This document shows, piece after piece, positions 8,482-19,110 of a DNA stretch of 64,000 bases. This DNA is from Oscillatoria sp. CS-180. Its GTDB lineage: Bacteria > Cyanobacteriota > Cyanobacteriia > Phormidesmidales > Phormidesmidaceae. The stretch covers positions 1 to 64,000 of the forward strand of contig NZ_JAQMUB010000089.1 in the NCBI RefSeq assembly GCF_028330965.1. The letters run 5' to 3'. The first letter of the stretch is position 1. Every line of letters starts with the position of its first letter. The notes under the pieces are model-generated. The model searched no databases and was not told the origin of the DNA. It worked only from the letters and a program-made list of their open reading frames with translations. Both the position numbers and the translations under genes were made by a program.

Positions 8482-8866
8482 CTAAAAATCTTGAGGACGC
8501 AAAATAGGAATACCGCAAAATTCTACAAGTGTTAAAAGGTCGTGATCACCAGTGACGATGGCGTCTGTATTGCTAGATAAAGCTGTAGACAAAATGATGG
8601 AGTCATTAGAGTCCCGTGGGTTTGGGACCTCAAGCTCTGCACATACGTAAAACCTGCTGAGCGATCTCACAATTCCTATCAGAGCATCTGGAGTTGTTTG
8701 TAAATTGTCAATTTTGTTTTTCAACTTCTTGTTAATGGAACACTCGACTAATTTCATTAAAAATTGGCTCTGAAATGACGAGCGTAATGACCTTGGCCTC
8801 GGCTAACAAAACAATAGAACTTGGTCGACTGCTAATAACGGTATGGACAAATTGCCTTCGGCTCAC
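8482..8866 (-). pseudogene. Frameshifted PIN-domain toxin gene
   Basis: An intact frame from 8757 to 8482 encodes only the C-terminal 91 residues of a PIN nuclease (PRDSNDSIILSTALSSNTDA, then IVTGDHDLLTL and a terminal ILRPQDF). Directly upstream in another frame lies the missing N-terminal half: VSRRQF at 8866, then PSSIVLLAEAKVITLVISEP and IFNEISRVFH ending in a stop. The two halves join at RVFH / NKKLKNK with a frameshift. The first catalytic block, normally FDTN, has collapsed to FVHT, so the metal-binding aspartate is also gone. The gene is therefore a decayed toxin of the PIN/VapC superfamily. No antitoxin gene is seen beside it. Confidence 0.75.
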
Positions 8867-9060
8867 CCGCTTTATTTTTACAACTAAACTTTTACAAGTA
8901 GTGGTAGCGTTGCTCCATAAGACAAGTTATTCACCTCCTAAGCCTATATGCGTCGGTAAGCTCTGTGTCTGAAGTATATGTCTGAAGTAAAGACTACAGC
9001 TTTCAACGTATTTGTCCACGGGATTCGTAATCTGCGTTTGTGTCGATTTAGTGTAGCTAA

Positions 9061-9750
9061 GTGAATATGCTTCGTGCTCATACGACGGTTGTTCTGGCGA
9101 TGAGTGCCGATGGCAAGATCGCCGATCGCGATCGCACTGCGGCTCGATTCTCTTCTGCCAATGACCTGAAGCACCTTGAAACTCAAATTGCTCAGGCAGA
9201 CGGTGTTTTATCTGGGGCAGGGACATTGAGGGCCTACGGTACTTGTTTGCCTGTTCGGGATGGGGCACTTCTGGTGCAGAGACACAAAGCACAGAAACCG
9301 CCGCAACCGGTGCAAATCGTGTGCTCCTATAGCGGACAACTTGATCCACAGCTGAGGTTCTTTCAACAATCGGTGCCGCGCTGGTTGCTGACGTCTGAAG
9401 CGGGAGGCGATCGCTGGCGGCAGAGTCCAGCATTTGACTACGTTGCTCCCTGGTTAAGGCCACCGACGGATTGGCAGGATATTCTGCAAAAACTCTACAA
9501 CCTTGGCATTGAGCGTTTAGCCGTGCTGGGAGGCGGGACGCTTGTGGCTGATCTCGTAGAGCGAGATTTAGTTGATGAACTCTATCTCACCCTCTGCCCC
9601 CTGTTGTTGGGCGGCAAGACTGCGCCGACGCCTGTTGATGGGCAAGGCTTGACGACTGAGTTAGCTATCCGTCTTCAGCTCTTAGAGGTGAAAACAATGG
9701 GCAGTGAAGTGTTTTTGCACTATTGCCGCTGCCATCCAGAGAGTGATTGA
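9061..9750 (+). CDS. RibD C-terminal-domain reductase
   Basis: 229 residues matching the dihydrofolate-reductase-like reductase domain of riboflavin biosynthesis (RibD C-terminal / COG1985). Seen are the N-terminal strand TTVVLAMSADGKIA, the SGAGTLRAYG turn, the nucleotide-binding LAVLGGGTLVADLVERDLVD and the terminal LCPLLLGGKTAPTPVDGQG block. Such domains reduce 5-amino-6-ribosylamino-uracil phosphate with NADPH. There is no deaminase domain, so it is a stand-alone reductase or paralogue whose substrate is not certain. GTG at 9061 or ATG at 9067 could be the start. The gene at 9800 follows in the same direction, 49 nt later. Confidence 0.85.
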   Translation: MNMLRAHTTVVLAMSADGKIADRDRTAARFSSANDLKHLETQIAQADGVLSGAGTLRAYGTCLPVRDGALLVQRHKAQKPPQPVQIVCSYSGQLDPQLRFFQQSVPRWLLTSEAGGDRWRQSPAFDYVAPWLRPPTDWQDILQKLYNLGIERLAVLGGGTLVADLVERDLVDELYLTLCPLLLGGKTAPTPVDGQGLTTELAIRLQLLEVKTMGSEVFLHYCRCHPESD

Positions 9751-9799
9751 TTTACCCTAATAAGGGTCTGCGATCGCGGTTCTGTCGTCTCTGGATCCT

Positions 9800-10975
9800 A
9801 TGGTTCAACAGCTCAAGCCTCAATACACCGTCACCTGGATTCGTCAAATTCGAGAAATTCCTCAAGCCGCCTGGGACGAGATGGCCCTCCCGTTGGCAAC
9901 GCCTTTTCTAGAGTGGACATGGCTGAACAATATGGAGCGTTCCGGCAGCGCCACTGCTAATGCAGGTTGGTTGCCGAATCATTTGACCGTCTGGCGTAGC
10001 GGTACCTTAGTGGCAGCGGCTCCGCTCTATCTTAAAAGTCACAGCTATGGCGAATTTGTGTTCGATCACCAGTGGGCCGATCTGGCTCATCGCATGGGCG
10101 TGGACTACTACCCTAAGCTCTTGGGCATGTCTCCCTTTACTCCAGCCGAGGGCTATCGCTTTTTAATTGCTCCTGATGAAGACGAAATGCTGCTGACTGA
10201 AATGATGGTGGCGGCCATTGATGAATTTTGCGATCGCAATAATATCTCTGGTTGTCATTTTCTCTATGCTGATCCCGACTGGCGATTGCTGATGGAGCAG
10301 GTCGGTTTCAGCAAGTGGTTACACCACAGCTATATTTGGCAAAACGAGGGCTATCAAACCTTCGATGATTATCTAGCTCGTTTCAACGCTAATCAGCGTC
10401 GCAATATTAAGCGGGAACGCAAATCTCTGGAGAAAGCTAATCTGCGAATCGAAGCGATCGAAGCAGAAGACATTCACCGCACCACCTGCTCTCGCATGTA
10501 TGACTATTACGCTGATACCTGTGACAAGTTTGGCTGGTGGGGCAGCAAATATCTGACCCGTAAATTCTTTGAGCAGCTGTCACCTAATTACGCCCATCGA
10601 GTGGTGTTCTTTGCGGCGTATAGCGAAGACAGTGATGGTCCAGTCGGGATGTCGTTTTGCTTACACAAGGGCGATCGCCTCTATGGACGTTACTGGGGCT
10701 GTCGCGAAGAATACAATCATCTCCATTTCAACGCCTGCTATTACTATCCAATCGAGTGGGCGATCGTGCACAACATTCACTCCTTTGATCCAGGGGCCGG
10801 TGGACGGCATAAGAAACGTCGTGGCTTCCCAGCCCGTCCTAACTACAGCCTGCATCGTTTCTATGCCCCTCGGCTGCAAAAGGTACTCACAAATTACATT
10901 GATGAAATCAACCGTGCGGAGCAACTGGAGATTGAGGCGATCAACGCGGACTTGCCTCTGAAAGAGGTGAATTGA
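9800..10975 (+). CDS. FemAB-like GNAT N-acyltransferase (COG3146 type)
   Basis: 391 residues. The sequence has the pattern of the peptidogalycan/FemAB-like acyltransferase family (DUF482): PFLEWTWLNNMERSGSA near the N-terminus, LYLKSHSYGEFVFDHQWAD, the FNANQRRNIKRERKSL block (about 197-212), and the C-terminal FDPGAGGRHKKRRGF (about 332-346). The family is predicted to transfer an acyl or aminoacyl group, but its natural substrate is unknown. No signal or membrane segment. Probably transcribed with the reductase upstream, though no metabolic link is evident. It converges tightly on pyrG with a 27-nt gap. Confidence 0.85.
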   Translation: MVQQLKPQYTVTWIRQIREIPQAAWDEMALPLATPFLEWTWLNNMERSGSATANAGWLPNHLTVWRSGTLVAAAPLYLKSHSYGEFVFDHQWADLAHRMGVDYYPKLLGMSPFTPAEGYRFLIAPDEDEMLLTEMMVAAIDEFCDRNNISGCHFLYADPDWRLLMEQVGFSKWLHHSYIWQNEGYQTFDDYLARFNANQRRNIKRERKSLEKANLRIEAIEAEDIHRTTCSRMYDYYADTCDKFGWWGSKYLTRKFFEQLSPNYAHRVVFFAAYSEDSDGPVGMSFCLHKGDRLYGRYWGCREEYNHLHFNACYYYPIEWAIVHNIHSFDPGAGGRHKKRRGFPARPNYSLHRFYAPRLQKVLTNYIDEINRAEQLEIEAINADLPLKEVN

Positions 10976-11002
10976 TTTTCTCTGGTGCCTTTGCTCATTG
11001 GA

Positions 11003-12995
<1,993 letters not shown>

Positions 12996-14030
12996 ATGAC
13001 TGACAGTAAAACCTCCCCAGACCTAGAATTTTCCATTGAACAAACTCAGCCCGACGAAATGGCAAGCGCGTATGCTGAGCGGCTCATGGATGAGCTGTTT
13101 AATGGAGTAGAGCGGGCGCTGGAGGGAGATGTTGAAGCGCTCAACACTGTTTCAGAGCCTGAAATCTTGGATGCGGCACCCGCTTCTGAGCTGACATTGA
13201 GTTTTACGGAGGGAGGTCTTCCCGCCGTTTTGCTTGATAACGCTGCCGAGAGCGATTTGACGCCGTTATCAAGTGCTTTGACAACAGTTGCTGAACCCTC
13301 CCCGAGTCCTGATCCACCAACTAATACTCAAAAAAGTTGGAAAGATTTTTGGACGCTTAATCGGGCTTTGCTTGGAGCCGCAGGCCTTTCTGTACTCGCA
13401 ACGTTGGCACTATGGTTTCATCAACGACAGCAGGTGCCCATCACGACGACTGTTCCGGCACCGACTCCTGCAGATAGCCTTGCGGTAAATCCAGATGCCG
13501 AATTTTTGCAGTATCTAGAGCGATCGCTTGATGTCATCGCTCAGAATGCACCGGCAGCGACCTCGACTGCAACAACCGACGTTTCAGATGTTGCGATCGC
13601 GCTCAACAATGGAGCCGTGGGTCTACCGCCAATTGGCAACAATGCACTTCCTACGCCACCGCCCAACGGTGTTCCAGCTGGACCTCCCGGCTCAATTAAT
13701 GTCATTGAGCGCGTGTATGTGCCTTATCCATCAGCACAGGCTCCAGCAACCTATCCCACCACGCAAGGGTCTCCAGCACCGGCTGGTAGTGAGGTCTCTG
13801 GGACTGGGGCTGTTGCTGCTGCCACGTCCACTCCTCATACTTTGCTGGGGGTGTTAGAGTTGGGCGATCGCTCTGCCGCCCTCTTTGAGATTGACGGTGT
13901 GCCGCAGCGAGTCTACATTGGCGAACGGGTTGGCAGCAGCGACTGGTCTTTAGTGTCTGTTGCTAATGAAGAGGCCGTCATTCGGCGTAACGGTGAAGTA
14001 AGAAGTCTCTACATCGGGCAGCGATTTTAG
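12996..14030 (+). CDS. Single-pass membrane protein, PilP/GspC-like C-terminus
   Basis: 344 residues. The N-terminal ~110 residues are acidic and cytoplasmic in character; a single transmembrane helix lies at about 124-142 (LLGAAGLSVLATLALWF); then comes a long Pro/Ala/Thr-rich linker (about 150-270) and a compact C-terminal domain (about 283-344) reading LLGVLELGDRSAALFEIDGV then VYIGERVGSSDW and a terminal RSLYIGQRF. This short beta-rich domain resembles the periplasmic domains of GspC/PilP-type pilus or secretion-system alignment proteins, in topology and in the G-E-x-V/G-D style motifs. That comparison is only by pattern. The next gene follows 49 nt downstream and is likely in the same operon. 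Confidence 0.75.
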   Translation: MTDSKTSPDLEFSIEQTQPDEMASAYAERLMDELFNGVERALEGDVEALNTVSEPEILDAAPASELTLSFTEGGLPAVLLDNAAESDLTPLSSALTTVAEPSPSPDPPTNTQKSWKDFWTLNRALLGAAGLSVLATLALWFHQRQQVPITTTVPAPTPADSLAVNPDAEFLQYLERSLDVIAQNAPAATSTATTDVSDVAIALNNGAVGLPPIGNNALPTPPPNGVPAGPPGSINVIERVYVPYPSAQAPATYPTTQGSPAPAGSEVSGTGAVAAATSTPHTLLGVLELGDRSAALFEIDGVPQRVYIGERVGSSDWSLVSVANEEAVIRRNGEVRSLYIGQRF

Positions 14031-14079
14031 GGTGGCTTGCTCTACAGTGATGAAAGATTCATTGGAGGAGTCACGCTGA

Positions 14080-14667
14080 ATGGGCCTGTTTGAAGATCTC
14101 AGTCGCTTCTTAGAAAGTCGCCTAGACGAATTTCTAAAAGCGAATCCTCACTTAGAACTCATGGCTCTTGAAGAACAACTTCGAGGACAAGAGGAAGATG
14201 CTATTAATCTGCTTGGTGACTTGAAGCGTCGAGAAAAGCAGCTAGAGGATAATATCTTGTCTACAGCCCAGGCAATTCAGCGCTGGCACGCCCGCATCCA
14301 AAAAGCTCAGGCAGCAAATCGTCAAGACCTAGTGCAGCCTGCTCAGGAACGGGAGGCTGCCCTTTTGCGACAAGGAAATCACCTCTGGGGCCAGATGAAG
14401 GGCATCCAGGAGCAGGTTGAACAGACCCGTCAATTGCAAAGTCAAATTCATGAAAGACGCCGAGAACTGAAGGTGAAGATTGCAGCGGCAGAGGCGACCC
14501 AAGCTGCTGCCCAAGCCGCTTCTACTTACGAAAGTCGTCAGACTGCTGGGTGGCAGCAGAGTCCATACCAGGGTTTCGGCAAACCTCTCGATCCTCTAGA
14601 GGAAACGTTTCAAAGATGGGAAACCGAAAAGGAACTGGAAGACCTCAAGCGTCAGATGGGACGCTGA
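14080..14667 (+). CDS. Coiled-coil cyanobacterial protein (TIGR04376-like)
   Basis: 195 residues, mostly predicted coiled coil. It begins MGLFEDLSRFLESRLDEFLK and continues through heptad-like helices (LEEQLRGQEEDAINLLGDLK, QAIQRWHARIQKAQAANRQ) into an Ala-rich segment and a short C-terminal tail (FQRWETEKELEDLKRQMG). The start and layout fit a conserved cyanobacterial family with weak resemblance to PspA/IM30 membrane-remodelling proteins; function not established. A GGAGGAG-type ribosome site precedes the ATG. Lies behind the membrane protein at 12996. Confidence 0.75.
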   Translation: MGLFEDLSRFLESRLDEFLKANPHLELMALEEQLRGQEEDAINLLGDLKRREKQLEDNILSTAQAIQRWHARIQKAQAANRQDLVQPAQEREAALLRQGNHLWGQMKGIQEQVEQTRQLQSQIHERRRELKVKIAAAEATQAAAQAASTYESRQTAGWQQSPYQGFGKPLDPLEETFQRWETEKELEDLKRQMGR

Positions 14668-14796
14668 CTTCCTTCGCAGAGATTCAAAGAACAAAGAGGT
14701 AGCATTCTTCCCGATCTGGCTGCTAGTCCCTTTAACCGAGATGCTTAAAGCTAAAAAATTAGTAGAAAGTAGTGTAGCTGAGAGCTGTCGTTGGCT

Positions 14797-15348
14797 TTAT
14801 GGCAGGGAATCCGTTGATGGAATTTTGATAGGCAAGCCTGCTCGAATGGCTGTCATGTGATCGAGTAGGATAAGGTCGGTCATGCTCATGTTAAACAGGG
14901 CAATCCTTCCTCGTAGACGATTTCTAAGGCGAACACTTAATGCAGATAACTGTGTGAGTAATTGTTGGCTTTCAAGCTTTAGAACAAAAACAAGTTTAAT
15001 TTCGTGCGGTTGTTGCGGAAAACTTGTACACGGTGTTGGCAAACATCGTCCAAGTGCTTGTCCGTGTTCTGAATTGGACCAAACTGCTGCCAGCATCATC
15101 AAGCTATCAGTGGCTTTATCAACAAAATTCCCAAAGAGATTGTTGGGTAATTTATCTTCTAGAGCCAACCGCGAATAATCTTTCAATTCCATAAGCCACA
15201 AGGTGCTCGCTTGGTTATCCCACCATCCAAAATCCATTTCTTTTAGGCTATAGCTACTAAGTCTGCGATAGGCAGTACAGTCACAAAACCGAAAAATTTG
15301 ATGATCTGGAAGATCGACCTCCAATCCACTTTCTTGATAAACCGCCAT
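14797..15348 (-). CDS. Putative PD-(D/E)XK-like partner of AAA ATPase
   Basis: 183 residues, unknown family. A possible nuclease core is seen: D39 in KEMDFGWW, followed on the next strand by LWLMELKDY (E54, K56), the spacing expected of a D...ExK metal site in the PD-(D/E)XK superfamily. No signal or membrane segment. The C-terminal half (IKLVFVLKLESQQLLTQL and RGRIALFNM) looks like an alpha/beta continuation. The ATG lies 3 nt after the stop of the ATPase gene, so the two are a translationally coupled pair. OLD-like ATPases are often paired with nuclease effectors in defence modules; that role is inference. It could also be a non-catalytic partner. Confidence 0.6.
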   Translation of the reverse strand: MAVYQESGLEVDLPDHQIFRFCDCTAYRRLSSYSLKEMDFGWWDNQASTLWLMELKDYSRLALEDKLPNNLFGNFVDKATDSLMMLAAVWSNSEHGQALGRCLPTPCTSFPQQPHEIKLVFVLKLESQQLLTQLSALSVRLRNRLRGRIALFNMSMTDLILLDHMTAIRAGLPIKIPSTDSLP

Positions 15349-15351
15349 CCA

Positions 15352-16386
15352 CTAAGCTCCTAAATCAAGTAGCACTTCCTCTTCGTACTGTTTGATAGAA
15401 GCTTCCACTAGCAAATTATCAGGCATTCCCCACTGTAAGGAGGCAGATTTTAGACTAATCGCTCGTCCATCCCGTATTAGCGAAGACAGTTGGACAGGTT
15501 TGTTGTACTTGCGAGACAACATTTCAAACTGCTTGACGACAAAGTAGCTATGAGTTGCAATAATAACTTGAACTCCGATTGAGCTGAGTTCAAATAGCAT
15601 TGTTACTAACTCAAAAACAGCTAAAGGATGCAAATTAGTTTCGGGCTCATCAATGAATAGGATGGTGTTTTTGTTAAGATTTCCGTTTTTGATTAGCGTT
15701 GTTAAAATCCCGATCTTTTTGATTCCTTCTGCCGTTTGTGACATGCTGTAGCGTTCCCTTCCTCGCCGAAAAAGAAACTCTTTTCCCTCCTTAACCACCT
15801 CTCCTTCGAAAACTTTCTCTAACGATTGTAGGACTTTATTCAATCGCTGAGGTAGATTTGATTTTTGTGGAGGTAATCTTAAAGCCGTAATTAAGTCTTG
15901 ATAGGTATCATCAAATCCAAAAATATGGAGTTGTTCGCGAGTAGCAGCGATCGCTTCCAGAGCAGTCAGTACCTCTTTGGGCGGCAAAAATAAGGTGTTC
16001 AGAGCTGTTACAGGTTCTTTGACATCAGAGCAATCTAGAATTCGACGAGTCGTATCTTTACCAAAAGCAAAGTAGTAGGACTTCTCTAATAGCTCTGCGC
16101 TAACACGCAAACGTCCTTCGCTTTTGTTGACGATTTCCCCTAAACCATTAGGGCCAACCTGGAATGTCCAATACAGTTTGTCGGCCAAGATTTCTTTCCA
16201 GGGCTCTCGGTCAGATTGTTGGCGTTTTGTATATTCTTCAAGACTCTTGACAATGCAATAAAGAGCCTTTAGCAAATAAGTCTTGCCTGTATCATTTGTT
16301 CCAATCAAAAGATTAATATGATTCTGGGTATCCCAATTTAAATGAGTAAAGGGACCGAAGTTTTGAATAGAAACTTGACTAATCAT
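15352..16386 (-). CDS. OLD/AAA15-like ATPase
   Basis: 344-residue ABC/SMC-type ATPase of the OLD/AAA15-AAA21 group. Walker A is GTNDTGKT (29-36), a variant in which Asn-Asp replaces the usual residues but K35 and T36 are kept; LFLPPKEVL (132-140) is a typical family block; a signature-like SQTAEGIKKIG lies at 216-226; Walker B TILFIDEPETNLHP (241-254) and the His switch IATHS (276-280) are intact. There is no C-terminal TOPRIM domain, so it is the ATPase half only, and the nuclease function may sit in the gene 3 nt downstream. Slightly more AT-rich than its neighbours, which would fit horizontal acquisition. Likely ATP-hydrolysing sensor or switch; substrate unknown. Confidence 0.85.
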   Translation of the reverse strand: MISQVSIQNFGPFTHLNWDTQNHINLLIGTNDTGKTYLLKALYCIVKSLEEYTKRQQSDREPWKEILADKLYWTFQVGPNGLGEIVNKSEGRLRVSAELLEKSYYFAFGKDTTRRILDCSDVKEPVTALNTLFLPPKEVLTALEAIAATREQLHIFGFDDTYQDLITALRLPPQKSNLPQRLNKVLQSLEKVFEGEVVKEGKEFLFRRGRERYSMSQTAEGIKKIGILTTLIKNGNLNKNTILFIDEPETNLHPLAVFELVTMLFELSSIGVQVIIATHSYFVVKQFEMLSRKYNKPVQLSSLIRDGRAISLKSASLQWGMPDNLLVEASIKQYEEEVLLDLGA

Positions 16387-16614
16387 CCACTTCTCACAAT
16401 TCGTATAGGAAAATATAATTGCAGACTTGTCAAAAACTCTCTTGGATCAAAACCTGCATTCAGCCGTAGTATCCATCTCAATTCTATAGGCCTACAGAAA
16501 TTATGAGTTTGGCCAAGCTCGGCATCATGGTAAAAGTGCCCGTTCTCAAATGGACTATGGAAGGGCTGAAAGCAGACGAAATAGGCGTCAATTAGCAATG
16601 AGATATATCTGCTG

Positions 16615-17982
16615 TTAGCTAATTGCTTCAGTTTCCAAGGAAGTTTCTGGAGCGCTCTGAATTGTAGGTTGGGGAACTGCCTCTTCAACTCGTAGGGTGA
16701 AGGGCACAGCGATGAGAAAGCAGAATCCACCTAGGACGACTGCCAGCAGGCGATTGTTGCCCAAGACATGAGCCATGAACCAGCCTAGTCCTAACGAGAT
16801 AACAATTTCCGGCAGGACGATGAACATATTGAAAATGCCCATGTAGATACCACCTTTACGGGCAGGTAACGCCCCTGCCAGCATCGCATAGGGCAGTGAT
16901 AGGATGCTCGACCAAGCAACACCTAATCCCAACATTGGTAGCAGTGCCCAACGGGGCGAGGGCACAAACCATAAAGAGATCAGCCCTAAACCGCCACAAG
17001 TGAGACAAAGCGCGTGTGTTGTGGGGCGACTCGTTGCGATCGCCAATCTTGGCAACAAAAATGAAACACAGAAACAGACAGCGTTGTAGGCAGCAATACA
17101 TAATCCAGCCCATTCGATGCCACGGCTGTAGAGAGCGGAGGATTCATCAACTGCACCAAACAGATTATGGGCGATCGCTGTTGGAAAATACAAAAACACA
17201 CAGTACATCCCAAGCCAGCTAAACCCCTGAACCCAAGCCAACTGACGCATCGTTTTAGGCATTTGTTTGAAAGCGACAGCGATTTCACGGACTGTCGCAC
17301 CAACCCCTAGTCGTCGCTCCTGCTGCTCACGAAATGCTTCCATATCGCGAGGAGGTCGCTCTTCAGTCGTCAAGACAGTCCATAAAACTGTTCCCAAAAA
17401 GAAACCTGCCCCAATGTAGAAAGACAGTTTCACCACAGAGGGAATACCATTCACGTCCGTTTCATCAACAAGGCCGAAAATATTAGATAAGGCCCAAGGT
17501 AGAGCTGATGCTAATACAGACCCCAGACCGATAAACAAGCTCTGCATGGCAAACCCTTTAGTGCGCTGCTTGGGCGGCAGCAAATCACTCACGAATGCTC
17601 TAAACGGTTCCATGCTGACATTAGCAGCCGTATCCAACAGCCACAGCAAGCCCACAGCCATCCAAAGACTGCCTGCATTAGGCATGCATATCAGTGCTAA
17701 TGACCCAAAAATGGCACCGATCAAAAAGTAGGGCCGACGGCGTCCCAATACTCCCCAAGTGTTATCGCTCAGATTGCCGATGATCGGCTGTACGATCAGC
17801 CCAGTGAGTGGGGCAGCTAGCCAAAGAATAGGAATTTGGTGGGCATCAGCTCCTAAATGTTCAAAAATGGCGCTGGTGTTTGCCATTTGCAAACCCCAGC
17901 CAAACTGAATGCCAAAAAAGCCAAAACTCATATTCCAGAGCTGCCAGAAGGCTAGTTTTGGCTTTACCTGTGATGAAGTCAA
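16615..17982 (-). CDS. MFS transporter, sucrose/maltose (SLC45/GPH) type
   Basis: 455 residues with about 12 transmembrane helices. The N-terminus (QLWNMSFGFFGIQFGWGLQM), the first cytoplasmic loop motif GNLSDNTWGVLGRRRPY and the segment LLDTAANVSMEPFRAFVSDL identify the SLC45-like branch of the major facilitator superfamily, which moves sugars such as sucrose or maltose, usually with protons. The substrate is not certain. The reading frame opens with a TTG codon at 17982, and no better ATG precedes the conserved N-terminus. It is followed, after 228 bases without a convincing gene, by the ATPase pair on the same strand. Confidence 0.88.
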   Translation of the reverse strand: MTSSQVKPKLAFWQLWNMSFGFFGIQFGWGLQMANTSAIFEHLGADAHQIPILWLAAPLTGLIVQPIIGNLSDNTWGVLGRRRPYFLIGAIFGSLALICMPNAGSLWMAVGLLWLLDTAANVSMEPFRAFVSDLLPPKQRTKGFAMQSLFIGLGSVLASALPWALSNIFGLVDETDVNGIPSVVKLSFYIGAGFFLGTVLWTVLTTEERPPRDMEAFREQQERRLGVGATVREIAVAFKQMPKTMRQLAWVQGFSWLGMYCVFLYFPTAIAHNLFGAVDESSALYSRGIEWAGLCIAAYNAVCFCVSFLLPRLAIATSRPTTHALCLTCGGLGLISLWFVPSPRWALLPMLGLGVAWSSILSLPYAMLAGALPARKGGIYMGIFNMFIVLPEIVISLGLGWFMAHVLGNNRLLAVVLGGFCFLIAVPFTLRVEEAVPQPTIQSAPETSLETEAIS

Positions 17983-18104
17983 AGAACGTCTCCGATACTG
18001 TCAAACGGTGTAGTGCAGGATTGAATGTCAAATTAGATGTTCAGTATGTCGCTATAGAGCGCTCTGCCGCTGCTAAGAAAAGCTCCGGAAGCAATAAAAA
18101 AACA

Positions 18105-18341
18105 TTAACTCAATTCACTGACAGGGTGTAGGCTAACTCTCTCCCAACGGCGATTTTGGCTCATGGAAAATCCGTCAGTTGGACGATAAGTCAACATACG
18201 TGAACCTGTTACGCTTTCGGTGAATAGGATTTCAGATGGGCTTTTTGCTGTTGAAAGTGTTGCGGCAAAAGCTGTGTCCCGAATCTTGCTTCCAGTTTTT
18301 GAGTAATTCGAGTCATCCAGTTTCAGGGTGGAGAGTGCCAT
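18105..18341 (-). CDS. Possible small protein, divergent
   Basis: A 78-residue frame starting MALSTLKLDDSNYSKTGSK and ending RRWERVSLHPVSELS. Its composition and codon use look like a real protein, and it has no stop in 234 bases. However, its ATG overlaps the ATG of the divergent gene at 18340 (both lie in CATG), leaving neither a free ribosome site nor promoter space, so at most one is probably right at this start. I recognise no family. The rest of the 17983-18339 gap holds nothing else I can support. Confidence 0.25.
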   Translation of the reverse strand: MALSTLKLDDSNYSKTGSKIRDTAFAATLSTAKSPSEILFTESVTGSRMLTYRPTDGFSMSQNRRWERVSLHPVSELS

Positions 18342-18828
18342 GTATCGACAACGGCGACGTTCTAGTAGATTGACTGAGGGTGCGAGGGGAGCGGTCACTC
18401 TTTTTGCGCTATTTTTGGCAGTTGGTCTGCTTTTATACCAGCTTCTGTCGAGTGTTTTGGTGGCTTTTTCCATATCTTCCTGGACAGGGGTTCGTAGCTT
18501 AGCTGCTGCTCTGTTTCCACTATTGGTTGCTATCTATTTAGGCTTTCTTGCTCGCCTGCAGACCAATGCTCGCGAGAGCCGTGCTCCCGTTGTTAACAAC
18601 TTCATTATTTTTCTTTTTTGGACAATGTTGCTGTTAGGTATCGATGGGCGTAGCCCTTTGGAACGATTTCCATTAGAGGAGTTGCTCTATTCATTCACCC
18701 TTTCCGCAATGATTTGGCGATACAAGCGTGGCAACACGATGGGCGCTTTGATGGCCTGCTGTTATGGGGTTTTAGCTGGGTCTTTGGCTGGGCTCATTTT
18801 CTTCGGCATAAACCCTGCTGCTATGTGA
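18340..18828 (+). CDS. Small integral membrane protein, unknown
   Basis: 162 residues with about five hydrophobic segments (for example FALFLAVGLLLYQLLSSVLV, LAAALFPLLVAIYLGFLA, FIIFLFWTMLLLGID and GVLAGSLAGLIFFGI) and a basic N-terminus (YRQRRRSSRL), consistent with cytoplasmic-side insertion. No catalytic motif or named family. The ATG at 18340 is preceded by GGAGAG at about 5 nt spacing, which favours it over the in-frame GTG at 18328. Single gene; the next begins about 280 bases later. Confidence 0.75.
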   Translation: MYRQRRRSSRLTEGARGAVTLFALFLAVGLLLYQLLSSVLVAFSISSWTGVRSLAAALFPLLVAIYLGFLARLQTNARESRAPVVNNFIIFLFWTMLLLGIDGRSPLERFPLEELLYSFTLSAMIWRYKRGNTMGALMACCYGVLAGSLAGLIFFGINPAAM

Positions 18829-19110
18829 TAGGGGCAAGTTGCTTTAGTTAGGCTGCGATCAGCAAACTTTTGTAGCCTTGTACCCTCGTCTGATTTTGGT
18901 TGTCATGACGACGCTTGGCTCAGGGGCTACAGCGCACTTGCAATAAAGCTACCCCCTGTCATGTGGACAGGAAGGTTTTGCTGTAGCGGTCTATGCTGCT
19001 GAGCTTTCAATTGCCAAAACGTTGAGTTTTTACACCCTTCAGCATCGGCATACTGGAGCGCTGGAAGTCGGATGCAGGTTTAAATCTATCGTTGTTTACG
19101 TGAAGGAATC

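Noticed and set aside
16383-16730. 115-codon minus-strand frame between the MFS gene and the ATPase, overlapping the ATPase ATG by ATGA
   Set aside because: Its only ATG lies inside the MFS gene and it has no ribosome site or recognisable domain; the ATGA overlap is the one point in favour. Not reported as a gene.
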